Assembly: GCF_000426065.1 (NCBI RefSeq)
Contig: NZ_KE384491.1
Coordinates: 124,001 to 188,000 of the forward strand
Reading direction: 5' to 3'
DNA: 64,000 bases
Source: Mycobacterium sp. URHD0025
GTDB taxonomy: Bacteria; Actinomycetota; Actinomycetes; Mycobacteriales; Mycobacteriaceae
A program made the translations under genes and the position numbers. Under the pieces are notes generated by a model. It had not been told where the DNA came from and did no database searches. It saw nothing but the letters and a program-made list of their open reading frames with translations. This document shows, piece after piece, positions 41,731 to 50,292 of the stretch (position 1 is its first letter; each line of letters opens with the position of its first letter).

Positions 41731-43608
41731 TCAAGCGGCGGTCTGGTGCTGGACCAGCCGGGTCAGCTCGGCCGCGCGCAGCTGCTCGAGCCGTACCGCC
41801 GGCGCCCCCAGCTGTTCGGCCAGTTGTCCGGCCAATCCCAGTCGCACAAACGATGTTTCGCAGTCGACCACCACGGCGGCGGCACCCTCGGCCACCAACG
41901 CGGCCGCGGCCTGCCTGGTGCGGCCCAGCGGATCCGGGCCACCGGTGGCGCGGCCGTCGGTCAGGACCACCACCAGGCTGCGCCGGGCGCGGTCGCGGGC
42001 CTTCTCGCGGATGACGAGATCGCGGGCCGCCATCAGGCCCTGGGCCAACGGGGTCTTGCCCCCGGTGTCGAACCGAGCCAGCCGCCGGCCGGCGATGTGC
42101 ACCGACGTGGTGGGCGGAAGCAGCACCTGGGCGTCCTGCCTGCGGAACGTGATCACCGCGACCTTGTCCCGGCGCTGGTAAGCATCGCGCAGCAGCGACA
42201 GCGTCGCACCGGTGACGGCCGACATCCGGTCGCGGGCCGCCATGGAGCCAGAGGCGTCGACGACGAAGATCACCAGATTGCCTTCGCGGCCTTCACGAAC
42301 CGCACGCCGGATGTCCTCGGGCCGGGGCCGGGGAAGACCCGCACCCTGTTGGCGACCGACGGTGGCGAGCAGCGTGGCGAACATGTGCAGTCCGTACCCG
42401 CTGCCGGGTTCGGCGGTCGCCGCGATCGGCGTGCCGGTGCGGTTGCGGGCCCGTGAACGACGCCCTGGGGCGCCCTCCCCGACACCGGGTACCACCAGCG
42501 CCCTGGTCCGGAACACCGCGGCAGGCGGGGCACTGGGACGCGTAGCGGATTGCTTCGAATTGCCCTGCGGGGCCTGGCTTTCCGAATTCGCTTCGGCCCC
42601 GCCACCGGGTGGGTCGAAATCGGGATCGAAGTCTGGATCGGGCTCGGATCCCGTCTCCGGCTCAGACTGCGCCGCGGACTCCCCCGCCTGCTGCATGGCC
42701 TCTTCGAGACGCTCGGGGTCCAGCCCCGGATCGTCGAACGGATCACGGCGCCGCCGGTGCGGCAGTGCCAGTTCGGCCGCCACCCGGATGTCGTCTTCGG
42801 CGACCGTGGTGACGCCGCGCCAGGCCGCATGAGCGACAGCGGTGCGTGCGACCACCAGATCGGCCCGCATCCCGTCGACGTCGAATGCCGCGCACAGGGC
42901 GGCGATCCGGCGCAATTCGATGTCGGGCAGTACCACCGAGCCGATCGCTGCCCGGGCCGCGGTGATACGGCCGGCCAGCTCGGCGTCGGCGGCCGCATGG
43001 CGATCGACGAACGCCTGCGGGTCGGCCTCGTAGGCCATGCGGGCCCGGATCACCTCGACGCGTACGTCGACATCGCGGGAGGCAGCCACGTCCACCGTCA
43101 GCCCGAATCGGTCGAGCAGCTGCGGACGCAATTCGCCTTCCTCGGGGTTCATGGTGCCGATCAGGACGAACCGGGACTCGTGCGAGTGCGAAATCCCCTC
43201 GCGCTCAACATGCACCCGGCCCATGGCGGCCGCATCGAGCAGTACGTCGACCAGATGGTCGTGCAACAGGTTGACCTCGTCGACGTAGAGCACACCACCG
43301 TGGGCGCGGGCCAGCAGACCCGGAGAGAAGGCGTGTTCGCCGTCTCGGAGCACCTTCTGCAGGTCCAGTGAACCGACCACCCGGTCCTCGGTCGCCCCGA
43401 TCGGCAGTTCGACCAAGCGGGCATCGTCGTCGACCGCGGTCAGCACCGCGGCCAAGCCGCGTACCGCCGTCGATTTCGCCGTCCCCTTCTCACCGCGGAT
43501 CAGCACGCCGCCGATCTCCGGGTGGACCGCGCACAGCAGCAAGGCCAGCCGCAGCCGGTCCTGCCCCACCAGTGCGCTGAAGGGGTAGGTATAGGTCTCC
43601 GCCGTCAT
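41731..43608 (-). CDS. fused I/D chelatase ATPase (Mg/cobaltochelatase type)
   Basis: A 625-residue fusion of chelatase subunits I and D. The AAA+ module (about 8-320) has RGEKGTAKSTAVRG (Walker A) and GVLYVDEVNLLHDHLVD (Walker B). An acidic, Pro-rich linker follows (about 325-390), then a von Willebrand A domain (about 440-620) with VDASGSMAARDRM (MIDAS DxSxS). In actinobacteria making cobalamin without CobS/CobT, such a protein is proposed to power CobN for cobalt insertion. The setting next to cobO, cobB and cysG supports cobalt rather than magnesium. Confidence 0.9.
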   Translation of the reverse strand: MTAETYTYPFSALVGQDRLRLALLLCAVHPEIGGVLIRGEKGTAKSTAVRGLAAVLTAVDDDARLVELPIGATEDRVVGSLDLQKVLRDGEHAFSPGLLARAHGGVLYVDEVNLLHDHLVDVLLDAAAMGRVHVEREGISHSHESRFVLIGTMNPEEGELRPQLLDRFGLTVDVAASRDVDVRVEVIRARMAYEADPQAFVDRHAAADAELAGRITAARAAIGSVVLPDIELRRIAALCAAFDVDGMRADLVVARTAVAHAAWRGVTTVAEDDIRVAAELALPHRRRRDPFDDPGLDPERLEEAMQQAGESAAQSEPETGSEPDPDFDPDFDPPGGGAEANSESQAPQGNSKQSATRPSAPPAAVFRTRALVVPGVGEGAPGRRSRARNRTGTPIAATAEPGSGYGLHMFATLLATVGRQQGAGLPRPRPEDIRRAVREGREGNLVIFVVDASGSMAARDRMSAVTGATLSLLRDAYQRRDKVAVITFRRQDAQVLLPPTTSVHIAGRRLARFDTGGKTPLAQGLMAARDLVIREKARDRARRSLVVVLTDGRATGGPDPLGRTRQAAAALVAEGAAAVVVDCETSFVRLGLAGQLAEQLGAPAVRLEQLRAAELTRLVQHQTAA

Positions 43609-44081
43609 CAGACTCGCTCTCGCGTCACATCGACTCCAGGGCGCACCATCGGCACATGCGGGATCCCGTCATCAAGGAATTCGTCGCCGTCGCGCACGAA
43701 TCCGTGCCGGCCGTACATATCGATCAGGTAGGTCTGGGCATTGATGTGACACGGGTAGTCGCCGACCTCGGCCAGCGCGGCCTGCATGAGCCGGGTGGTG
43801 TGTCCGCTCCCCCGGGCGCTGCGTTTGGTACACACCCTGCCGATCCGGAACGCCTTCTCACCGCCGGGGTGCTCCTCCATCAGCCGCAACGTCGAAATGA
43901 CTTCCCCATCGGGGCTTTCCAACCAGAAGTGGCGGGTCTCGGCGAGCAGGTCGCGGCCGTCGAGCTCCGGATATGGAGTCGCCTGCTCGACCACGAACAC
44001 CTCGACACGCAGCTTGAGCAGCTCGTAAAGCGTTGGTACGTCGAGGTCTTTGGCCCAGCTGCGGCGTAGTGCGACCGTCAT
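43608..44081 (-). CDS. ElaA-type GNAT N-acetyltransferase
   Basis: A 157-residue GNAT protein of the ElaA subfamily. It starts with ELLKLRVEVFVVEQATPYPELD, then DGEVISTLRLMEE, and the acetyl-CoA loop IGRVCTKRSARGSGHTTRLM (about 88-107; R-G-S-G-H instead of Q-x-x-G-x-G/A), ending YGRHGFVRDGDEF. The acceptor is unknown. Its stop shares one base with the chelatase start, so the two are translationally linked, and mqo lies 13 bases upstream. Confidence 0.87.
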   Translation of the reverse strand: MTVALRRSWAKDLDVPTLYELLKLRVEVFVVEQATPYPELDGRDLLAETRHFWLESPDGEVISTLRLMEEHPGGEKAFRIGRVCTKRSARGSGHTTRLMQAALAEVGDYPCHINAQTYLIDMYGRHGFVRDGDEFLDDGIPHVPMVRPGVDVTRERV

Positions 44082-44094
44082 GCGCCCGCCCCGG

Positions 44095-45597
44095 TCACGC
44101 AGTCACAGGGGCGTCCAGTAGGAGCGCCTTACTACCCCACGCCCAGACCTCCTCGAACAAGCCCGGCTCGTCGGACAACTTGGTGCCCAGCGACGGCACC
44201 ATCTCCTTCAGCTTGGGCAGCCAGCTCTGGTACCGATCGGTGAAGCAGCGCTCCAGCACGTCGAGCATGGCGGGCACCGCGGTGGACGCGCCGGGCGAGG
44301 CGCCCAACAGGCCGGCAATGCTGCCGTCGGCCGCCGTGAGCACGGTGGTACCGAACTCGAGCACACCACCGGCGCCCTTGCGGCGGATCACCTGCACACG
44401 CTGGCCGGCGATGTCCAGCTCCCAATCGGAATCGACTGCGCTGGGCGCGAATTCGCGCAACGTGTCGACCCGCGCGGCTTCACTGAGCAGCAGCTGGCCG
44501 ACCAGGTAGTTGACCAGGCCCATCTCGGTGACGCCGACGCCGAGCATGGACATGATGTTGTTGGGCTTGACCGACAACGGCAGGTCGGTGAACTTGCCCT
44601 GCTTGAGGAACTTCGGTGTCCAGCCCGCGAACGGACCGAACAGCAGCCAGGATTTGCCGTTGATCACGCGGGTGTCCAGGTGCGGCACCGACATCGGCGG
44701 GGCGCCCAACGGCGGGAGCCCGTACACCTTGGCCTGGTGGCCTGCCGTCAGCGCCTGGTTGTTGGTCCGCAGGAATGCGCCGCCCACCGGGAATCCGCCG
44801 AAGCCCTTGGCCTCCGGGATGCCGGACTTCTGCAGCAACGGCAGCGCACCGCCACCGGCCCCGACGAACACGAACTTGGCGTTGAACTTGCGCTTGAGTC
44901 CGGTCCGCCGGTTGGTCACCTTGAGCGTCCAGGTGCCGTCCGATTCCTTGCGCAGGTTGCGTACCTCGTGGCCGAACAGTGTCTCCATACCGCGCTGCGC
45001 GGTGAAGCCGATCAACTGGCGAGAGAGCGCGCCGAAGTCGACGTCAGTGCCGTTTTGCGACCAGTTCAGCCCGACCGGATCGGAGAAGTCCCGCTTGGCC
45101 GCCATGAACGGCAGGCGGCGGGCGAATTCGTCCTTGTCGTCGATGAATTCCATGGAGGCGAACAGCGGATTGCCGACGAGCGCCTGGTGGCGACGCTTGA
45201 GGTAGTCGACGTTGGCGGCGCCGTGCACGAAACTGACGTGCGGGATCGGGTTGAGGAAGCCGCGCACGTCGGGCAGCACGCCGTTCTCGGCCGCGTAGGC
45301 CCAAAACTGGCGCGACACCTGGAACTGCTCGTTGACGTTGATGGCCTTGGCGGTGTCGATCGTGCCATCGGACAGCTCGGGGGTGTAGTTCAGCTCACAC
45401 AGCGCCGAGTGACCGGTGCCCGCGTTGTTCCACGGGTCACTGCTCTCGGCCGCGGCACCGTCGAGCCGCTCGATCATGGTGATGGACCAGTCTGGCTCCA
45501 GCAGCCGGATCAGGGCGCCCAGGGTGGCGCTCATGATGCCGGCGCCAACCAGCACGACGTCTGTCTTCACGGTCGTACCCACGTTTGCCTCAGACAC
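44095..45597 (-). CDS. mqo: malate:quinone oxidoreductase
   Basis: A 500-residue FAD-dependent membrane-associated enzyme that oxidises malate to oxaloacetate and passes electrons to menaquinone. The N-terminal dinucleotide fold is VVLVGAGIMSATLGALI (about 14-30), followed by NAGTGHSALCELNYTP, VSFVHGAANVDYLK and FVFVGAGGGALPLLQKSGIPE. Length is normal. A 325-base control region lies upstream. It is the first gene of the run into the chelatase and cobalamin genes, though an internal promoter is possible. Confidence 0.96.
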   Translation of the reverse strand: MSEANVGTTVKTDVVLVGAGIMSATLGALIRLLEPDWSITMIERLDGAAAESSDPWNNAGTGHSALCELNYTPELSDGTIDTAKAINVNEQFQVSRQFWAYAAENGVLPDVRGFLNPIPHVSFVHGAANVDYLKRRHQALVGNPLFASMEFIDDKDEFARRLPFMAAKRDFSDPVGLNWSQNGTDVDFGALSRQLIGFTAQRGMETLFGHEVRNLRKESDGTWTLKVTNRRTGLKRKFNAKFVFVGAGGGALPLLQKSGIPEAKGFGGFPVGGAFLRTNNQALTAGHQAKVYGLPPLGAPPMSVPHLDTRVINGKSWLLFGPFAGWTPKFLKQGKFTDLPLSVKPNNIMSMLGVGVTEMGLVNYLVGQLLLSEAARVDTLREFAPSAVDSDWELDIAGQRVQVIRRKGAGGVLEFGTTVLTAADGSIAGLLGASPGASTAVPAMLDVLERCFTDRYQSWLPKLKEMVPSLGTKLSDEPGLFEEVWAWGSKALLLDAPVTA

Positions 45598-45922
45598 CCT
45601 GATCGCTCGTCCTTCGTATCGCGCTGCCCGTCGACGTCGACGGCTTGCTGTTATGCCCAGGTTATCGCGCGACGAATCGCAGTTGGCCGGGCATGGTAGT
45701 GCTGTCCGTCACCCGCAACCCGTCGACGAGGTGCCCCGGGGGGCATCTGTATCGATTCCCCCGGATTGCCCCCGCCAAACGGAGACAGTGTCCACATCTT
45801 TCGGGTGCGCGCCTCGACGGAAAAAGTCGGCCTCTGGGCGGTGCGCCGTGGCCATGACGGGGACCGCCGAATTCCAGCACTCGTTGCGGCTCTGAGTTTC
45901 GGCGCGCGGCTAGGGTGGAGCC
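45598..45922. promoter_or_regulatory. 325-base divergent control region between mqo and the alpha/beta hydrolase
   Basis: No credible gene is seen. Two dyads stand out: a perfect 16-bp palindrome CCGTCGACGTCGACGG (45628-45643), about 30 bases before the mqo start, and TGCCCC-GG-GGGGCA (45732-45745). On the right edge TAGGGT (45911-45916) is a -10 box 6 bases before the GTG at 45923. M. tuberculosis has a PE_PGRS gene in this position; none is present here. Confidence 0.5.
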
Positions 45923-45934
45923 GTGACGTCACGG
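45921..45934 (+). promoter_or_regulatory. 14-bp palindrome over the hydrolase start codon
   Basis: CCGTGACGTCACGG is a perfect palindrome containing the GTG start at 45923. With a -10 box ending at 45916, it would lie at the transcription start. It could be an operator, or chance in GC-rich DNA. Confidence 0.35.
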
Positions 45935-46951
45935 GAGCCCGCATGGGAGCCGGATGTATTGCCGGGGTACTGGCAGCAGACCATTGACGCAGGGCCCGAT
46001 CCCGACGGCGAGGGCAACCTGGTCGCCACTCTGGTGCGCCGCGGTGCCGACGGCGAAGGGGCGCCTCAGGCCCACGCCGTGCTGGCTTTGCACGGCTACA
46101 CGGATTACTTCTTCCACACCGAGCTCGCGGATCGCTTCGCCGACCGCGGGTTCGCGTTCTACGCGCTGGATCTACCCAAGTGCGGACGCTCCCGCCACGA
46201 GGGACAGACCCCGCATTTCACCACCGATCTGGCGCGCTACGACACCGAACTGGAGCGTGCCCTGGCCGCCATCGCCGCCGACACCGGCAACGCCAGGGTG
46301 TGTCTGTACGGGCATTCGGCGGGCGGGCTGATTCTCACCTTGTTCGCCGACCGATTGCGCCGCAGCGGAAGGCTGGCCGCCCACCACGTCGGCGGGTTGG
46401 TCCTCAACAGCCCCTTCTTCGATCTGCACGGGCCGGCCGTCCTGCGCACCGCACCCACGTCGGCCGCTCTGATCGCCCTGTCCCGGCTGCGCAAGCTGTC
46501 GGTGATCCGTAAACCCACCGAAGGCGGCTACGGCACCACGCTGCACCGCGACTACGACGGCGAGTTCGACTACAACCTCGATTGGAAACCGTTGGGCGGC
46601 TTCCCCATCACCCTCGGCTGGATCAACGCCATCCGTCGCGGGCAGGCGCGGCTGCATCGAGGGCTGGACGTCGGCGTACCGAATCTGATCCTGCGTTCGG
46701 ACCGCAGTGTCACCGAATCGTCCGATCCGGCAGCGATGCAGCGCGGCGATGCCGTGCTCGACGTCCGTCAGATCGCGCGATGGTCCGGTTGCGTGGGTAA
46801 CCACACCACGGTGGCCCCGATCACCGATGCCAAGCACGACGTCTTCCTGTCGACGGCCGACGCCCGGGCGGCGGCCTACCGCGAGCTCGACCGCTGGCTC
46901 GATTTCTACCTGAGCCTGCAAAGCCTGCCGAGCACAACACCTTCCGGATAG
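45923..46951 (+). CDS. alpha/beta hydrolase (monoacylglycerol-lipase-like)
   Basis: A 342-residue alpha/beta hydrolase. It has HAVLALHGYTDYFFHTELADRF (oxyanion region, about 52-73), the nucleophile elbow LYGHSAGGLILTLF (Ser at about 133), and late VAPITDAKHDVFLS that supplies the catalytic His. The order resembles monoacylglycerol-lipase and lysophospholipase-like enzymes; the substrate is unknown. The GTG start at 45923 is probably leaderless. mtr follows by 9 bases, in the Rv2854-Rv2855 arrangement. Confidence 0.87.
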   Translation: MTSREPAWEPDVLPGYWQQTIDAGPDPDGEGNLVATLVRRGADGEGAPQAHAVLALHGYTDYFFHTELADRFADRGFAFYALDLPKCGRSRHEGQTPHFTTDLARYDTELERALAAIAADTGNARVCLYGHSAGGLILTLFADRLRRSGRLAAHHVGGLVLNSPFFDLHGPAVLRTAPTSAALIALSRLRKLSVIRKPTEGGYGTTLHRDYDGEFDYNLDWKPLGGFPITLGWINAIRRGQARLHRGLDVGVPNLILRSDRSVTESSDPAAMQRGDAVLDVRQIARWSGCVGNHTTVAPITDAKHDVFLSTADARAAAYRELDRWLDFYLSLQSLPSTTPSG

Positions 46952-46960
46952 GGAGCGCAC

Positions 46961-48346
46961 ATGGAGCATTACGACCTGACGATCATCGGCACGGGCTCGG
47001 GCAACAGCATTCTCGACGAGCGCTACGCCGGCAAGAAGGTGGCGATCTGCGAGCAGGGCACGTTCGGCGGCACCTGCCTGAACGTCGGCTGCATACCCAC
47101 CAAGATGTTCGTCTACGCCGCCGATGTCGCGAGCACGGTGACCGACGCCGCCCGGTACGGCGTCGATTCCCACGTCGACAAGGTGCGCTGGCCCGATATC
47201 GTCTCGCGGGTGTTCGGTCGCATCGACCCGATCGCAGCCGGCGGGGCAGACTACCGCCGCAACGACCCGCACATCACGGTCTACGCCAGCCACACCCGGT
47301 TCGGCCCGAAGACCGCTGACGGGCGCTACACGCTGCGCACCGAGGCGGGCGACGAATTCAGCAGCGATCAGGTGGTCATCGCGGCCGGATCCCGCGCCTA
47401 CGTCCCGCCGGCCATCGTGGACTGCGGTGTCACGTACTACACCAGCGACGACATCATGCGGATCCCCGAACTGCCCGAACACCTGGTGATCGTCGGCGGC
47501 GGGTTCGTCGCTGCCGAATTCGCCCATGTGTTCTCGGCATTGGGCGTGCGGGTGACCATCGTGGTGCGTGGTGACTGCGTTCTCAGTCATTGCGACGAGA
47601 CGATCTGCCACCGGTTCAGCGTGCTGGCCGCCGAGAAGTGGGATCTGCGGACGCACGAGAACGTGATCGGCTCGCACCACGACGGCGACCGCATCGTGCT
47701 GGAACTCGACGACGGCAAGACAATTCCCGCCGACATGCTGCTGGTGGCCACCGGCCGCGTTCCCAACGGTGATCTGCTCGACGCCGAACTGGCCGGGGTG
47801 GAGGTCGACGAGGACGGCCTGGTCATCGTCGACGGCTACCAACGCACTACGGCGCGTGGCATTTTCGCACTCGGTGACGTGTCCTCGGAGTATCAGCTCA
47901 AACATGTGGCCAACCACGAATCACGCGTGGTCAAGGAGAACCTGCTGCACGACTGGGATGCCACCGAGACGATGGTGCGCAGCGATCACCGGTTCGTGCC
48001 CTCGGCGGTGTTCACCGAACCGCAGATCGCCATGGTCGGACTGACCGAGGCACAGGCCCGCGACGAGGGTTACGACTACGTCACCAAGGTGCAGGCCTAC
48101 GGCGACACCGCATACGGCTGGGCGATGGAGGACACCACCGGCATCGCCAAACTGATCGCCGACCGTGACACCGGCAAGATCCTGGGCGCACACATCATGG
48201 GCTATCAGGCATCCTCGATCATCCAGCCGCTGATCCAGGCGATGAGCTTCGGGCAGACCGCCGAGGAGATCGCCCGGGGCCAGTACTGGATTCACCCGGC
48301 ACTGCCCGAGGTGATCGAGAACGCGCTGCTGGGTCTGACGGACTGA
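46961..48346 (+). CDS. mtr: mycothione reductase
   Basis: A 461-residue flavoprotein disulphide reductase that uses NADPH to reduce mycothiol disulphide, the actinobacterial counterpart of glutathione reductase. The FAD motif DLTIIGTGSGNS is followed by the redox-active GGTCLNVGCIPTKM (two Cys four apart, about 36-49), the NAD(P)H fold VIVGGGFVAAEFAHVFSALGV (about 175-195), VATGRVPNGD and the C-terminal catalytic His-Glu in IHPALPEVIENAL. It is immediately downstream of the hydrolase. Confidence 0.95.
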   Translation: MEHYDLTIIGTGSGNSILDERYAGKKVAICEQGTFGGTCLNVGCIPTKMFVYAADVASTVTDAARYGVDSHVDKVRWPDIVSRVFGRIDPIAAGGADYRRNDPHITVYASHTRFGPKTADGRYTLRTEAGDEFSSDQVVIAAGSRAYVPPAIVDCGVTYYTSDDIMRIPELPEHLVIVGGGFVAAEFAHVFSALGVRVTIVVRGDCVLSHCDETICHRFSVLAAEKWDLRTHENVIGSHHDGDRIVLELDDGKTIPADMLLVATGRVPNGDLLDAELAGVEVDEDGLVIVDGYQRTTARGIFALGDVSSEYQLKHVANHESRVVKENLLHDWDATETMVRSDHRFVPSAVFTEPQIAMVGLTEAQARDEGYDYVTKVQAYGDTAYGWAMEDTTGIAKLIADRDTGKILGAHIMGYQASSIIQPLIQAMSFGQTAEEIARGQYWIHPALPEVIENALLGLTD

Positions 48347-48376
48347 GGAACTGGCACCGGTCTCCGGCCCTGGCGG

Positions 48377-49651
48377 TCACCGGTTTCTCTCGACCTGCGC
48401 CGTCCATGTCGTGGTTTCGCTGACCGAGACGACTGCACCGTGATGGATCACCAACCGATCCGCGGGCGCGTTGGCGAGGACGTCGAGCAAGCTCACACCA
48501 CGCACTGCCAACAGTTCGGCCCGGGCCCCGACCCGGGGCCCGGCCGGTGGCAGTCCCATTACCCGACGCGCCTCGTCGGTGACCATCTCGACGGCGACAT
48601 CGGGAGGGACGTGGCCCGCGATGACGGTCAGTGCCGCGGTCTCCAGCGCATCGCTGCGGCCAAGCGGGTTAAACGGATCACGGACGTTGTCGGCTCCGGC
48701 AGCGACGGGAATGCCTGCGCGGCGCAGTGGCTCGATTGCGGTGATCCCGCGCGGCGTGGCCACCTGATGGTCACGACCCTGCAGGTAGAGGTTCGTGATC
48801 GGGTTGGTCACCACTCCCAGCCCGGCGTCCGCGATCTGTGGAACGAGCTCATCGAGTTCGCTTCGGGGTAGCGTGCCCAGACGGGTGCAATGACTGGCCG
48901 TACGGATGCGATTCTTCGGCCAGCTGCGCACTCGTGCCGCGTAGTCGGCAATAGTGTGGTGATCGCCGACCAGGAATTCGTCGGTGTGCAAATCCGTACC
49001 GACGCAACGCTCCTCGGCGACGTCGAGAAGCCGGTTGAGCTCTGCCACCGGGTCGGCAGTGCTGTGCGGTGAGCCGCCGACCAGGTCAGCGCCGGCATCG
49101 AGTGCACCATGCAACAACTCGACGGCCGAATAGTCCTTGATCAGAGCGACGATCTCGATGTCGATCAGGTCACGAAGCTGCTCACGCACCGCCGCCACCG
49201 CCCGGATGCCACGCAGGGGATCACCGCTGGGCAGCACATCTACATGAGTGCGTACCGCTGTGGTTCCGTTGCGCACCAAGGCGAGCGCGGCGCTGGCCGC
49301 CCGTTCCCGAAACGAGTCCTCGTCGAATCGCGCCGAGCCCTCCTTCCACGCCGCGATGGCACCCGGCAGATCGCCCAGTGCCGGACGCAGCACATCCCAG
49401 GACAGCGCCTTGTCGAGATGAGCGTGCGGTTCGGCGGCCGCAGTGATCAATACATATCCGCGTAGATTCAGCGTCCCATCAGCAGGCGGGCCGGGCTCGG
49501 CAGCGGGTCTCACGCTCGTCACGACAACGTGATCGCCTTCGGGTCCCAGCTCGACGTCGACGAGGGAACCGTCAGCCAGCCGCGCACCGGCGATTTTTGA
49601 AATCTTCTGCGGCAGCTGATGTTTCACCATCGAGTCGATCACCGCCGTCAT
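48377..49651 (-). CDS. CodA-like amidohydrolase
   Basis: A 424-residue metal-dependent amidohydrolase of the cytosine-deaminase (CodA) group. Metal ligands are visible in EPHAHLDKALS, DLHTDEFLV, TASHCTRLG and GADNVRDPFNPLG, the last being the family's D-N-V-x-D-P-F-x-P-x-G loop. It should hydrolyse or deaminate a heterocyclic C-N bond in the cytoplasm; CodA-like proteins also act on isoguanine, creatinine or atrazine-type rings, so the substrate is open. The ATG at 49651 overlaps the GntR stop by four bases. It is the last gene of the oxygenase/ABC unit and converges on mtr. Confidence 0.85.
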   Translation of the reverse strand: MTAVIDSMVKHQLPQKISKIAGARLADGSLVDVELGPEGDHVVVTSVRPAAEPGPPADGTLNLRGYVLITAAAEPHAHLDKALSWDVLRPALGDLPGAIAAWKEGSARFDEDSFRERAASAALALVRNGTTAVRTHVDVLPSGDPLRGIRAVAAVREQLRDLIDIEIVALIKDYSAVELLHGALDAGADLVGGSPHSTADPVAELNRLLDVAEERCVGTDLHTDEFLVGDHHTIADYAARVRSWPKNRIRTASHCTRLGTLPRSELDELVPQIADAGLGVVTNPITNLYLQGRDHQVATPRGITAIEPLRRAGIPVAAGADNVRDPFNPLGRSDALETAALTVIAGHVPPDVAVEMVTDEARRVMGLPPAGPRVGARAELLAVRGVSLLDVLANAPADRLVIHHGAVVSVSETTTWTAQVERNR

Positions 49652-50292
49652 GACCGGCGGGTACGTACGTAGAGACCGGCGACGTGCGCGCAAGCAGCGG
49701 CCCGCGCCGCGTCGGCGTCCCCCGCTTCGATGGCGGACACGATGCGGTCATGTTCATGCACTGCCAGTTGGCGATTCAGCTCGCTGCTCCACATGTCGGA
49801 CCGGAAAAGGTGAGCCTGACCGTCGAGGCGCTTCAACGCGTCACACAGGGCGCGGTTTCGCGACGTCTCCCGGATCAGGGTGTGGAACTGCAGGTCCAGC
49901 GCGGCGTCGCGGTGCTGATCGGCGGGTTCGTCGAGGAGATCCCGCTGCACCCGCAGCATCTTACGCAGCTGTTCCACCGTGGCATGGGTGGCCAGCAGGG
50001 TGGCGCCGTGTGCCGCGAGGCCGTCGAGGACCTCACGAACATCGAACACCGCCCTGACCGCGTCGGCATCCAGTGCCGCCACCCGCGCTCCGGCGTTGCG
50101 GGTGTGGTCGGCCAACCCCTCGTAGATCAGCTGCTGCACCGCCTCCCGTACCGGTGTGCGGCTGACGTTGAGCCGGGCCGCCAGCGCCGGGACACTCAGC
50201 GGACTGCCCGGTGCCAGGGCACCGCTGAAGATCATCTCCTGCAGCGCGTCGTGCACGGAGTCATTGAGCAGCGCCCGTTCACTCGTGGTCAC
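49648..50292 (-). CDS. GntR-family (FadR/FCD) transcriptional regulator
   Basis: A 214-residue GntR regulator. The winged helix at about 8-72 contains MIFSGALAPGSPLSVPALAARL and VSRTPVREAVQQLIYEGL. The all-helical FCD ligand domain (about 85-205) includes FDVREVLDGLAAHGA and LDLQFHTLIRETSRN, with FCD metal/ligand residues (Asp, His), and VHEHDRIVSAIEAGDADAA. It overlaps both neighbours by four bases, so it is made together with the pathway it probably controls. Candidate binding sites are in the 53.1-53.3 kb gap. Confidence 0.88.
   Translation of the reverse strand: MTTSERALLNDSVHDALQEMIFSGALAPGSPLSVPALAARLNVSRTPVREAVQQLIYEGLADHTRNAGARVAALDADAVRAVFDVREVLDGLAAHGATLLATHATVEQLRKMLRVQRDLLDEPADQHRDAALDLQFHTLIRETSRNRALCDALKRLDGQAHLFRSDMWSSELNRQLAVHEHDRIVSAIEAGDADAARAAACAHVAGLYVRTRRS

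Noticed and set aside
38443..45922. Cobalamin riboswitch controlling the cob genes
   Set aside because: Gaps between the cob genes are 27-34 bases, too short, and no B12-box-like sequence was seen in the mqo upstream region.
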